Positions 1-10,439 of a stretch of DNA of 64,000 bases are shown here, in pieces (the first letter of the stretch is position 1; each line of letters opens with the position of its first letter). The translations under genes were made by a program, and so were the position numbers. This stretch comes from Phymorhynchus buccinoides. Lineage: Eukaryota > Mollusca > Gastropoda > Neogastropoda > Raphitomidae. The notes below the pieces were generated by a model. It was not told the origin of the DNA and did no database searches. It saw only the letters and a list, made by a program, of their open reading frames with translations. Location of the stretch: positions 17,285,232-17,349,231 of the forward strand of contig CM065690.1 in NCBI GenBank assembly GCA_017654935.2. Reading direction: 5' to 3'.

Positions 1-399
1 GAGACTGTTGATGCAGTAGCCGTTTCTGCAACATCTTCTGCACACTCGATTTTTTTTTAACTTTGCCGCCACAAAAATCAAAGTCGAAGAGCGTCGTTGT
101 CCACTTCATTTTGAAGAAAATTCAACTTGGCGGGTAGGACTCTCGCAACTTCTTGTCGGTAAAACGAGATGAATGCGATTGGTTGATTTACACTAACATT
201 GTAAAGGAACCAATGAAATGTCGAGAAATCATTCATTCCTGCTCTATGCTTTCGGTTTGTGCAGACGACGGATTTAGCAGACGACGGATTTAGCAGACGA
301 CGAAGGAATTCCCGCAGTGATCAGTAAAAAGCGCAGGCAGTTCTGCAAATATGCGGGCGTCGGCCCGCGCTTAGACCCGATCATTGTGGGAAGGAACAG

Positions 400-430
<31 letters not shown>

Positions 431-1311
431 ATTGTACCAGATTGCGCCCTAGAATCAGCTCTGAAAATGTAATCAGACATAAATTTGTCTTGACAGAGGA
501 AGATCACAATAGTACATCTTCAATTTTAATCAGTCAATGTCCTACGACCGGGACCTCGGGACATCACCAGACCTGTCTACCTCAAAATTGAACTGGTAGT
601 ATTCCATGAAGTATTTTAGGACAAAAAAGAGGGGGTTTTTTACCTTGAAGAATCCGGATAAATCCAAACGCCAGTCAGTTCTCTTTGTGATTATTTAACT
701 CGCGAACACACACAGAGTTCTGTTCTTTGTTCAGATTGGTGTGCAGTTTTGAGGCAACATGTCTTTTTACAATCGTTGCGCCCACCACTAGCACAACTGA
801 AGTCCGTATTGCACAAGGTGCACCAGACGAAAGTTAGTCCTTTTGAACTGGGGACTAAACACTTCCAGGTCTCGGTGTATCCACTGAGAAAAGTTTGTTT
901 CCTTGGTTTTGCATCCATCTATGGAACTTTTTCAACGTCATCCTCTTCGCTATCAGTCTCATGGGGTCATTTTCTCGCTGGCGGCATTTTACTAGGCTAA
1001 CCGATGCAGTACCGTTTCCTCGCAAAAATGGCCTTCAAAGTGGTAGACACGCATGCAAACCAAGGGCAGTAAGAGTATAACTCGCGATCCGCGAAACTCG
1101 TCTTTAAACAGGAAAATAGAGAAGAAAAATAATGATTTTGGAGCCGCTGCTGCCGATTTTCATATTTTTGTTGCTCTATGCATATTTTCAGATTTTGCAT
1201 TCAAAATTAGGAAAATATGCCTAAAAATCATATGGTATTGGTAGACAGGTCTGCATCACTGGTCAATGACGCCAAAGATGAACAGTAAAAAAAAGAAGAG
1301 AGCTGACTGAC
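1..1311. other. Left-edge intron/flank of STK40, no gene seen
   Basis: This should be intron downstream of the last visible STK40 exon on the minus strand. The C-terminal STK40 exons were not found here and presumably lie beyond the window. It holds a poly-G run near 402-430 and, at about 440-600, a degenerate copy of a dispersed MITE also seen at 11.1, 12.85 and 45.24 kb, ending in CCTCGGGACATCAC. I see no coding exon. Confidence 0.5.
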
Positions 1312-1431
1312 CACTGGGCGATGATGGTGGCCAGGGCGTCCAGCACCTGGGATGCGGTCATCCTCATCTGGGAGTCCAGCTGCAGCAGACGGCGGATCAC
1401 CATCTTGGTGGCGTCGGACACACGTCCGTCA
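1312..1431 (-). CDS. STK40: STK40 exon 7
   Basis: Acceptor TTTTCTCAG and donor GTCAGT; it encodes DGRVSDATKMVIRRLLQLD, then SQMRMTASQVLDALATIIAQ and a split Trp codon. This is the end of the kinase C-lobe. The COP1-binding tail known in vertebrates should follow in exons left of this window. Confidence 0.92.
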
Positions 1432-2092
1432 CTGAGAAAAACACACACCAGACAGGCACACAGGAAAGAATTACGACTTTGTCCTAGATATCCGAGTCCG
1501 TTGCATCTCAACCGACAAGAGGGAAGTAACTTTGGGGGGGGGGAGTGCGCATGCATTGCTTTAAAGACAGAAACAGTGACAAAAGCTCTAAAAAAAATAT
1601 TTAAAAAATGACAGGTTGCTTGGCAGTGAATTACTTTGCACTTGGTGGGAGTGTAGAGTGAATGTGATGTCTTGGGCGTTGAAGTCCAATCCTCTGAAAA
1701 CCGCGGTAAAAGGGCCATCAAGACCCATTCATGGATTTGTGCTTTGCTATACGTGGTCGAACTTTATGCGGTGACAGTCCTGAGATAACCATAGCTGTTG
1801 ACGGGACTATAATAGACTAACTAACCCCCGACTAAAGAGGGACAACACTGAAATCTGTTCCCAACACCACCAAAAAGGCTAAATATAGTGACAAATCACT
1901 TTTAAATGCATTGCTATTTAACACAAAGGATAAAACTCAATAAAAAGGCAAAACCTCTGACAAGAGAAGCCAATCCTCTGTCAGAAATTCTTAATCCTCT
2001 GACAATTCTGATGCCTGAAGAGTTAAAGAAACCACACAGGAAAAGTTTTCTCAAACTTATTGTCGGCTTAGTACATGAAGGGCGAAAACAAG

Positions 2093-2313
2093 CAGGGCTC
2101 CCAATCGCCCCGCAAAACAAGGGCTCCCAGGGACTCCTTCACTTACAGCATAGAGGGTCCTTGAGGCGGGACAGAGGAGGGTGCCAGTGGCATTGCGAAT
2201 GCTAAAAATAATTTTTCTAGTGCATCCCTGGGACACCCTGCACATTCTTTTAGAGGGTCCTTTAGAATGCTAGTACTTCATAGACCCCCAAATGGGGGTC
2301 CCTGGGAGCCCTG
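2093..2313. mobile_element. MITE family 'CAGGGCTCCC', copy 1
   Basis: 221 bp with inverted ends CAGGGCTCCCA and TGGGAGCCCTG. The flanks are ACAAG and AGAAG, a 5-bp target duplication with one mismatch. Two further copies lie at 48199-48407 and 54574-55211 with perfect 5-bp duplications. No coding sequence. Confidence 0.85.
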
Positions 2314-2336
2314 AGAAGAACACACAGCTGACTTAC

Positions 2337-2481
2337 TGAGGAATGGTGTACTCTGCCCCCTTGATTTTCCTGAAGAGCTCCTGAGGACTGCTGTCGTAGA
2401 AGGGGAACTGTCCATACACCATCGTGAACAGCACCACACCTAAGGCCCACATGTCGCTGGGCTTCCCACGATATGGCTTGC
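2337..2481 (-). CDS. STK40: STK40 exon 6
   Basis: Acceptor TTTCACAG and donor GTAAGT; it encodes KPYRGKPSDMWALGVVLF, then TMVYGQFPFYDSSPQELF and RKIKGAEYTIP. This is the helix F-G region of the kinase fold. The phase completes Gly from exon 5 and passes CA to exon 7 to make His. Confidence 0.94.
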
Positions 2482-2559
2482 CTGTGAAACGGCAAAAGCG
2501 CAGATTATACAACAAAATATTTTTAAACCACACCACCTAATTAGTTTTTACATCGCATT

Positions 2560-3542
2560 AATCGTCATCAACGTCGATCGCTCAGTTTCCTGTCAATTAT
2601 GAGCACAGATGCGTCATGCTGCCGTTACGGGCCTAACTTAGGCTCAGCAGCATGTCCATCTTCGGCTGGAAAAAGACGAAGCGTTTCTTGAAAAAAGGAA
2701 GGAGAATAAGGATCAGTAAGGAAGGAAGATAGTGCAGGGCTGCCAACCCTAAATTTGTGAATCAGGGACAAACGACTCTCAAATCAGGGACACAGCCTGA
2801 TTTTCAGGGACATTTTAATAATGATCAGAAATTAAGTACAGTACCCACCACAACTTGACATAACAACGGCGCACATCATCCCTATCACCAGACTTTATCG
2901 AAAAATCACACGCACAAATTTCACAAAAAGCGTAAGCTTCGCCTTTTCTTTCTGACACAATGAAAGGCCATTTTATCTGTGTATGTCTCTCGAAATAAAC
3001 AGGAACGCTTTGAAACTTTTTCTTTCTTAGAAGAAGAATCATCTTCACACGACCGTTTAGATGCCATTTTTTCAACCTTGACTAAACTGGCTACAACAGC
3101 CAATGAAAATTTGGCTACAACAGCCAATGAAAATTTGGCTACAACAGCCAATGAGAATTGATTTAACTGAAGATTTAACCAATCAGAATAACTCTCTGTA
3201 AAGAAGTTGATAGCGTATGACAAAAATAGGCGCAAACCATGATCTGTGGCATGAACCCGAAACCTAGCGCTACGTAAGCGGTAAACAGGCGGAAAAAATG
3301 CACGATTTTATCGATTTTCCGGGACGGTCATTTAAAAGTCGGGACAAACGGGACGGGTCATGCTTTTCGCAAAAATCCGGCTACGCAGGGACGGTTGGCA
3401 GCCCTGATAGTGGATGACAGAAAGCAAAGGGGAAAGGCAAGAGTCAAAGAGAGTGACAGAATAGAGGAAGTTACAAGCACAGAACTTCCAGAAGGTAGGG
3501 GAACTATTTGTACAAAAGACACCCCAGGTATCCCCATAGGGA
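2560..3542 (+). mobile_element. SINE-like dispersed repeat S1, interrupted by a hAT-like element
   Basis: The two halves (about 2560-2734 and 3407-3542) form one copy of a repeat family also seen at 24.3, 26.06, 27.09, 50.23, 50.85 and 54.95 kb. Shared words include CAGTTTCCTGT, TGCGTCATGCTG, AAAGAGAGTGACAG, GAAGTTACAAGCACAGAAC and TTCCAGAAGGT. Some copies start with GAAGAAGAAG. I cannot tell whether it has an RNA polymerase III promoter. Confidence 0.75.
2735..3406 (-). mobile_element. Non-autonomous hAT-like element with BED-finger remnant
   Basis: 672 bp, ends CAGGGCTGCCAACC and GGTTGGCAGCCCTG, flanked by the 6-bp duplication ATAGTG (2729-2734 and 3407-3412). On the minus strand it keeps the beginning of a transposase: MASKRSCEDDSSSKKEK, then after a frameshift FERHTQIKWPFIVSERKG and YAFCEICACDFSIKSGDRDD. 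This resembles the BED-type finger start of the intact element at 5848-9477. The rest of the transposase is deleted. Confidence 0.85.
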
Positions 3543-3631
3543 CACCAGGTGTTTCCCCAGAAGTTGGTGGTCACCGTCTCACGCCCCATCTCCCTCACTT
3601 TCTCTCTCTCTCCCTTTCTTTCTTTCTCTCT

Positions 3632-3757
3632 CTCAACTGAGCACTGAGCACATCGGGGCTGATGTAGGCAGGGCTCCCCATCTGGTCTCTGAGCAGGTCG
3701 GATTCGGACACCAAGTGTTTACCCAGACAGAAGTTGGTTACCGTCACACACCCTATC
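3632..3757 (-). repeat. Truncated copy B of STK40 exon 5
   Basis: A second copy of the same segment, more diverged. The donor is destroyed (GGTCAGT has become GCTCAGT). The reading frame is still open. A third, short and worn copy lies at about 3543-3598, where it abuts the end of a SINE-like repeat. Confidence 0.82.
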
Positions 3758-3799
3758 TCCCTCCCTTTCTCTCTCTCTCTTCCTTTCTTTCTTTATCTC

Positions 3800-3925
3800 T
3801 CTCAACTGACCACTGAGCACATCGGGGCTGATGTAGGCAGGGCTCCCCCTCTGGTCTATCAGCAGGTCGGACTCTGACACCAGGTGTTTCCCCAGACAGA
3901 AGTTGGTCACCGTCACACGCCCCAT
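3800..3925 (-). repeat. Truncated copy A of STK40 exon 5
   Basis: It repeats RVTVTNFCLGKHLVSE through DVLSG plus the donor GTCAGT and the following GA-rich intron. One visible change is DLLRDQ to DLLIDQ. The 5' half with the HRD loop and the acceptor is absent; instead a GAGAGA-rich purine tract precedes it. Confidence 0.85.
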
Positions 3926-3973
3926 CTCCCTCCCTTTCTCTCTCTCTCTCTTCCTTTATCTCTCTCAACTGAC

Positions 3974-4142
3974 CACTGAGCACATCAGGGCTGATGTAGG
4001 CAGGGCTCCCCCTCTGGTCTCTGAGCAGGTCGGACTCTGACACCAGGTGTTTCCCCAGACAGAAGTTGGTCACCGTCACCCGCCGGCTCTCCTTGTTCAG
4101 CACCATGTTGCCCAGCTTCAGGTCGCGGTGAACTATGTTCTT
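3974..4142 (-). CDS. STK40: STK40 exon 5 (catalytic-loop exon)
   Basis: Acceptor TGTTACAG and donor GTCAGT; 56 codons plus 1 nt. It encodes KNIVHRDLKLGNMVLN, RRVTVTNFCLGKHLVSE, then QRGSPAYISPDVLSG. The catalytic-loop HRD and Asn are kept, but the DFG position reads TNF-C, which marks the family as a pseudokinase. Two to three truncated copies follow downstream. Confidence 0.94.
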
Positions 4143-4204
4143 CTGTAACAAATCAAGTCAAATAACTCAATTACATTTACAGTACTAGTCTACTACAAAT
4201 AAAG

Positions 4205-4360
4205 GAAGGAAGGTGGCAGAGCGGTTAAGACGGTTGCCCTGCCAATTTCAACACGTAAGTGGCCGAGTTTGAAATCCCAGCCTCGCCCTTTCTTTCTAGT
4301 TCGACAGGAAAATCGAACTGAACATTGAGTCCTTCAGGTCTGACCTGTGCGCTTTATAAT
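4205..4360 (+). mobile_element. tRNA-derived SINE
   Basis: The head GGTGGCAGAGCGGTTAAGAC matches the A-box of a Ser/Leu-type tRNA, and GAGTTTGAAATCCC 45 nt later is a B-box-like word. The body continues with CTTTCTTTCTAGTTCGACAG. It is not a functional tRNA because it has no acceptor-stem pairing or 3' half. It is followed by (TAA)n and a segment ATTTATATAGCGCCCATCC that looks like another repeat. Confidence 0.7.
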
Positions 4361-4950
4361 AATAATGAGGAAAATTTATATAGCGCCCATCCTACTATGT
4401 AGGCTACAGGGCGCTGTACACAGAATTGAAAAGGAATAAAAACATGAAACAAAAATTCAATAACATGAGCAGACAAAACAATACCGGTCAGACTTTGTTT
4501 GGCCGGTAAAAATGCACATAACAATCAGAAACACGCACATAAAAATCCCACGGTAGTCAAAAGATGGTCAGAGCAGGGAGAAACCCCGCTGCCTGGTATG
4601 ACCAAATTGATAACTAGGTTTCCCAACTCCACCCCGTCTTCCCCACCCCCCAAAAAGAAGTTGTTTTTAAATGGGAGGTGCTGCACTTTGCGGCAACACA
4701 CTCACCAAGATGAGAGCAACCCAAATTTCACAGAGATAAGTCTCTATGTGACTAGAATAATGATACCAAAAATACATTTCCAAACTGAAACAGTGCTTTC
4801 CTACTTCCATTCCAATGTCTACAAACCACAGAGAGCTTTTGTACCGTCATTACAACGAATTTAGTTCTACTAACATTCATCAGCATTGCTCTACCTCCTA
4901 ATCCTAATCCTATCTTATGCCACAGCATTGCAAATAAGTTAGTTACTAAG
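4361..4950. other. STK40 intron, no gene seen
   Basis: Mostly unique AT-rich intron. The word TATAGCGCCCAT...GGGCGCTGTACA suggests a dispersed repeat end. No coding support. Confidence 0.4.
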
Positions 4951-4952
4951 TT

Positions 4953-5798
4953 AGCTTTTAAAGGTGGACCCTGGGAGATGACTTTTTGCAAGAAACACAT
5001 CGAGATCCCCAGAAAGATAGCCTTTTCAAGGATCGGAACACTCACTTTGCTCTGGCTTCCTAGAAATCAAACTATCAAAACGACGATTCCTCCTTGGCGG
5101 AGATGCCGGAGAGAGAGAGAGAGAGAGAGAGAGAGAAGCCATTTTGGATGGGGTGGGTGGAGGCCACTTATTGTGATTGAAGCTTTTTTCTTGTTTGTAG
5201 TGCAGTAAAAAAAAAAAGGAGCCATTTCCTTTGTTGTGAGGGAAACTCCTTTTGGTAAACTGTACAAAATTAAAAATAAATAAATAAAAAGGCGTGCATA
5301 GTGGAAATTTCGTGCAAACGATTTGGTCTAAACTCAGGCAGTAAAGAATGAAAGAATTTGATTTCCAGCACCTCCGCCAAGGAGGAATCGCCAGTTTGAC
5401 GGCTTGATTTATAGGAAACCATAGCAAAGTAAGTGTTGCGATCTCTGCATGGATGCAACTGGAGAAAATCAAAAAACAGGCAAGGCAGGGGTCCAGGGGC
5501 CACCCAGGCCCCTGTTGTGGGGTCAGGGGAGGGGGGGGACAATGCCCCCCTGAAGCTGAAGAAAAAGCAAAATCATACTCAATTTGAAGCTTATTCCAGG
5601 CTTGTAAAATGAGAATTCAACACTTTTCCCCCCTTGAACTTTGAATTTAAAAAAATTTTTGTGGTCAAAATTTTGAAAAACAAGCGCCGCCTTGCATCCA
5701 AGGCAAGGTTGTATCCATGTCTCTGTAAAGGGTGTTTTCCTGGTGATCTTGACGTTTCTTGCAAAAACTCATCCGTCAGGGTGCCCCTTTAACCACTT
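4953..5798. mobile_element. Foldback element with long imperfect arms
   Basis: The left arm (4953 to about 5110) begins CTTTTAAAGGTGGACCCTGG and contains GACTTTTTGCAAGAAAC and GATTCCTCCTTGGCGGA. The reverse complements occur at 5370-5470 and 5691-5798. The right arm is split by about 220 bp (5470-5690) of other sequence, probably a later insertion. A (GA)n run sits inside the left arm. Confidence 0.7.
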
Positions 5799-6060
5799 TT
5801 ATGCCTGGCCCCTGTCTATTAAGGGGTATGCGATGCCAATCATTATGCAGAGCTGCCAACCCCAAAATCTCTTCTCAGTACTACCTATGACTCTTCTCAG
5901 TATTTTTCAACATCCGACAGTATTTTTCATACAGTATTTTTTTTACGCGGTTATTTTGTGTGTGCTTTTCTTTAGTTGAACAAATATAGATTAAGAAAAC
6001 TATCACTGACTGTATGAGTGATTATATTACAAAGAGTTTTTCTTTGACAATAACATACTT

Positions 6061-6189
6061 TAATACTACTGCTAATAGTAATACTATTACTCTCTCTCTC
6101 TTACACACACACACAATCACAGATTGAGACTGACACTAAGACAGACATACACACAAACACGTTACAGTCACAGACAGTGACAACACACA

Positions 6190-6257
<68 letters not shown>

Positions 6258-6260
6258 CAC
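6061..6260. repeat. (CA)n and (GA)n microsatellites inside the hAT element
   Basis: A run of GAGAGA spans about 6191-6255, preceded by CACA-rich sequence, between the transposase stop and the element's end. It must have expanded after insertion or been carried by the element. Confidence 0.9.
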
Positions 6261-6523
6261 AACACACACACAAAGAAGGTCAAACTTAAAAAGTAAATAT
6301 AAGGCTTACCTTCAAGTTGATAGCATGCAAGCTTTCTTCCAAAATAAAACAATGGGGATCAGTTTCTTGTTGAACAATCATTGTTTTTTGTTAGGCACAC
6401 TTTATAAAATGTTTACTCAAAGTTCAATACAACACACACTCTTAACATTGTCACTTGTTTTTCTAACACATGAACTAAGTTTATGTACACTATATACAAA
6501 CTTGCTGATCTTTTTTTTTCTTT

Positions 6524-7626
6524 TCACTTTGAGTTGGCCTTTTTTGTGGCCTTCTTGCACTTGACCAAGAGGTCACTGGAAAGGGGTGTTTCGTAGCACT
6601 TGGTGGTTCTAGACTTGATCTGGAGCACAGCGTTGAGGGTCTTGCTGCCCATGGATCCCCTAAAGTCTGTTTTATTCTTCCTCACCAGAGAGAAGATCCT
6701 CTCACAGGGACAGTTGGACACTGGGATGAGAAGAATCCTCAGCATCACTTTTGCCAGCATGTCAAACATGAGCACTCCGTTGTGGTCAGTCCTGGTAGAC
6801 ATCATTGTCCACTGCTCTGCTGCTGTGGGCACCTCCAAGACAGCTGAAAGGTCAGTTTCAGCCTGGTAGTCTTGGAACTGAGTCTGGACTTCATTCTTTG
6901 AGGCTCCAGTTGGCAGCAGGCATGGAAACCTCTCAAGGAAGTAGTCCAGGGAATCCCACCGAGGCCCTTCTTCTTTCCTCTGCATCTTCTCCACTTTCAG
7001 CCTGATGTCAGCCACCTCCGCATGTTTCCACAAGGGCTCTTTGGTAGGATTGATGCTGTTCACCATGTACTTGCAGGCACTCCTGTAGTAGGTCTTCACA
7101 TTCTGGAAGAAGGCCTCCTTTTCTTTTGAATCCATGCCTGCTTCCAAGAGCTGCTTTGTTTTGCTGCCGATGAAGAGGTCCTTGTCAGCTTTGATGTTGT
7201 AGGCTGCCTCAAAATCAACCTCCAACAGGACCCCATGCATGGCGCTTGGCTTAACAAAGCAGGTCAGGAGACTCCGGAACAGCCGTTCCAAGTCCCTTTT
7301 CACCAGGTGGATCCTGCTGGCTTCTGACTGCAGCTGCTTGTTGGTCTTCTCGAACATCTGGAAAAAAGTGTTACATTTAAAGATCTCCCAGCATAACATA
7401 TATACATGTGTGTGTGAGTGTGTGCATGCTTATGCATAACTGCCATGAGTGTGAAAGACTCAGGGCTTAGTTATTCAAATTGCAAGTACAATTCAGCAAA
7501 GACAATATCATGTAGATCTATTAGATTTAGAACATGTCTTGAGTGCAATTTACATCCAGTATAATCAGAACACTGTGTGACACACTCTCTCTCTCCCTCT
7601 GTTCTTTAATTTAATGTCTTTTCGCA

Positions 7627-7679
<53 letters not shown>

Positions 7680-8910
7680 ATAAATGAATTGAACTCACCT
7701 CAATGACAGACTCATAGAAAGAGACATAGACTTTCGGAGTTCTGCGCCGGAAAAAGTCTTTCAGGCGCATCCTTATAGTCGAGCATTGGGAGGCATCCTG
7801 TTTCGTCTGGCACTCCTCCTTGAAGAAGCGCTGGAGAGGTTCCCACTGCTCCAACGTTCGGCGAAGTGCAGCACCCAGTGACAGCCACCTTGTTGGCACA
7901 TGCTGAAGCAGTTTGTGGTCAGGGACTTGGCACTCCTTCTGCAGGGCCTGGAACCTTTGCTGCCTGCCTGTGCTCTTGTCAAAGTACCAGGTCAGCTGTC
8001 TCAGAGTCTCATCAAGGTCGAACTTGCTGGACGCCTTGATCCCCTTTTTCACTGCCAGATGTAGGAGGTGGCAGACACAGCCAGCCAGGTGGACTTTCTC
8101 TACCTTTCGTCGAACAAACGCAATGACCCCCTTGTGTCTGCCAGTCATGACATTGGCGTTGTCCACCACAAGGGAGAGGCAGTTGGACCATGCAATGTTG
8201 AATTCTTTTAGCTCATCCTCCAAGAGTGTAAAGATGGCTTCTCCAGTTGCAGGGCCGTCGCAAGTAGGGATACTGAGGAGTTCAGTGTGATGTTTGAAGT
8301 CACGTTCAACAGTGACCACAATTGGGAAGTATTTTTCTCCCCCTTCCTGGCTACCGTCAGTGCCGAGTACAAAGGGGCCATTTCGCATGTCCTCAGCAAG
8401 TTGTGTGCAAACTTCCTTGCCACAGACTCTCACAATTTCTGTCGTTTTTGTCCGACCGCTGGCGTATTCCTTGGCAATCTTGCTGTCAGAGAACATCTCT
8501 CTGAACAGCTCTCCTGCGTGATCAGCAGCACTGAGTGCAATGTTGTGCTCCACCAAAAAGTGCGCGAACAACGTTTCGGCCCTAATCAAAGATGATTCGT
8601 CCGCTTTTGCACTTGGAGGAGTCGCAGTTGTGAAAAAGTTTGTCAATTTTGATGACTGTTCGATGGCAGCGCCTTTCTTTTTATGTCTGGTAGACTTCGT
8701 GTGCGTTGAAACATCGTTTGCGCCGCCGTGACTGATGACAAAATCCATGTCACAGACGGTGCACCTTGCGTACGTCGGACCCATTTTCGATGCGATGATG
8801 CACGGAAAGTCCGTTGTATATGAAGCCAAAAAGTGCTGCTGCCGTTTTTTTCCACCACTCCCCGAAGGTGCAGTCTCCGCATTTTTTCTCTTTTTCGCGC
8901 TGTTGTCCAT
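6524..8910 (-). CDS. hAT transposase (two exons: 8910-7699, 7357-6524)
   Basis: I place the start at 8910 (MDNSAKKRKNAE). Exon 1 ends at donor GTGAGT after VSFYESVIE, and exon 2 begins after TTTTCCAG with MFEKTNKQLQ. The total is 681 residues. An N-terminal BED-like finger has CTVCDMDF and HTKSTRHKK. Catalytic-core candidates are the Asp of GTDGSQE, the Asp of VVDNANVMTG, CVCHLLHL, PTRWLSLG and the Glu of NCPCERIFSLV. The C-terminal region (CPCERIFSLVRKNK...NAVLQIK) is the hAT dimerisation domain. The intron (7358-7698) contains (CA)n and (GA)n runs. An upstream in-frame ATG at 9105 would add 65 basic residues; I judge it untranslated. All family motifs are present, so it may be autonomous. 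Confidence 0.9.
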
Positions 8911-9706
8911 TTTGAATAGGATGACGAACTTTGAAGAATAAGAACCAGGCCTAGGTAGTGCTAACTGCTTGCTGCTTCGAGAACGCAATGGACGGAAAAG
9001 GGACAAACTTCGCATGCTTTTCTGCCGCCTTCGTTGATTGGATGAAATCACAAGAAATCTTGAGTAAAGAGCAGCGATTGGTCCTTTTCTTATGACGCTT
9101 TCCAATTGTTGTTACTAAAAATAGCCTCAGTCATACTCTTGACTCGATTACCTAGCAGTGTACCACAACAACGGCGATGTCTGTTTCAGCCATAAAATTG
9201 ACCAAGCTAGACTCTCGACTCGATTAGCCTACTCGGATTCACTAGAAGTTACGCCACAAACGGCTGAAAGTCTGTTACAGCCACTCTAGGTCGGCTATAG
9301 GCCTGGCAGGTCTGTTGGCTCGATTAGCCTACTCGGATTGACAAGAAGATAAGCTATAGAAGGCCGTACATTTTTCGCAAGTTTGTCACCGTATTAATTT
9401 GTACCGGACCGTATTTCCGTATTTTTTTAAGGTCGCCGTATCAAAATACGGCCGGAACGTAACGGTTGGCAGCTCTGATTATGTCATAACCTTTGATGTC
9501 ATAGCCCTGGAATGACGTTTTTTGTTTTGGACAAGTCAGGAAAGATCTCTAGACCACAGATTGAGTCTAACAGGTCTCCTTTTCATTTTACAATGATAAA
9601 AAAGATAAGTTTCTCAAATTTTCTCTGGCAGTCAATGGGTTAAGGCTAATTGCGTGTGAATCATGTGTGTGTGCCTACTTAGCAACATATTTCTAATAAA
9701 TCTGAC

Positions 9707-9785
9707 CATGTGCAAATTGTCAACGAAAATGACAACAGCCTCTCTATCAGTCAGCTTCTTCTCCTTGATGACGTAATGCTGCAGG
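9707..9785 (-). repeat. Truncated copy B of STK40 exon 4 3' half
   Basis: A second downstream copy of the exon 4 end. It carries an in-frame 18-nt deletion removing the six residues YDIVRI, so the reading becomes VVIFVDNLHM. The downstream side keeps GGTCAGA. Bordered by GT-rich microsatellite. Confidence 0.82.
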
Positions 9786-9900
9786 GTGAGTGTGTGTGTG
9801 TGTGAGTGTGTGTGTGAGTGTGTGTGTGTGAGTGTGTGTGCGTGTGTATGTTTATGCGTGAATGCTTTGACAATCTGTAAGTCTAACAAAAAGTTCCGAC

Positions 9901-10009
9901 CTTGTGTAAATTGTCAACGATACGCACAATGTCGTAGAAAATGACGACAGCCTCTCTATCGGTCAGCTTCTTCTCCTTGATGACGTAGTGCTGCAGGTTG
10001 ACGTAGTCA
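9901..10009 (-). repeat. Truncated copy A of STK40 exon 4 3' half
   Basis: It repeats the stretch from DYVNLQ to DNLHK of exon 4, still open in frame. The donor has become GTCGGA (9900-9895). Its upstream side is a (CA)n microsatellite rather than the first half of the exon. No convincing acceptor was seen, so it is probably a non-coding duplicate. Confidence 0.85.
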
Positions 10010-10014
10010 CAAGT

Positions 10015-10103
<89 letters not shown>

Positions 10104-10166
10104 AGTGTGTGTGTGTGTACATAAGCGAGTGCATGTTTGTGTGTGAGTGCTTTGACAATCTCTGAC

Positions 10167-10403
10167 CTTGTGTAAATTGTCAACGATGCGCACAATGTCG
10201 TAGAAAATGACGACAGCCTCCCTCTCAGTCAGCTTCTTCTCCTTGATGACGTAGTGCTGCAGGTTGACGTAGTCGTTGGTGGCGGGGCTGAACTCGTGGG
10301 GCAGCAGACAATCCAGCACCAGGCAGAGCCGCTTCACCACCCGCCCCGTCACCTGAACTTTAGTCGGCTGCTCCGACGCTTCTTGCTCCTCTAAGGCTTC
10401 GTC
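10167..10403 (-). CDS. STK40: STK40 exon 4
   Basis: 79 whole codons with acceptor CTCCACCAG and donor GTCAGA. It encodes an acidic linker (DEALEEQEASEQ), then VVKRLCLVLDCLLPHEF, then NLQHYVIKEKKLTEREAVV and YDIVRIVDNLHK. This is the hinge and C-lobe entry of the pseudokinase. Two 5'-truncated copies of its second half lie immediately downstream. Confidence 0.94.
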
Positions 10404-10439
10404 CTGGTGGAGAGAATAAAGTATATAATAACAGCAGTA

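Larger units (their letters stand above)
5848..9477 (-). mobile_element. hAT-superfamily DNA transposon, apparently intact
   Basis: 3630 bp with 14-bp inverted ends CAGAGCTGCCAACC and GGTTGGCAGCTCTG, flanked by the 6-bp duplication ATTATG (5842-5847 and 9478-9483). It carries a two-exon transposase on the minus strand with no internal stop. hAT elements normally make 8-bp duplications, so 6 bp is unusual. It lies in the STK40 intron between exons 4 and 5, in the same orientation as the gene. Confidence 0.93.

Noticed and set aside
2815..3235. Two short frames as independent genes
   Set aside because: They are the frameshifted start of a transposase in the deleted hAT-like element.
3800..3925. 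Mutually exclusive alternative exon of STK40
   Set aside because: No acceptor or pyrimidine tract before the copy; it lacks the first half including the HRD loop, so it could not replace the real exon.
4205..4280. Functional tRNA gene
   Set aside because: A- and B-box-like words are present but no acceptor stem or full cloverleaf can be formed; better explained as a SINE head.
8913..9105. N-terminal 65-residue extension of the hAT transposase
   Set aside because: Basic, low similarity to the family, and the downstream MDNSAKKRK start fits better; treated as untranslated.
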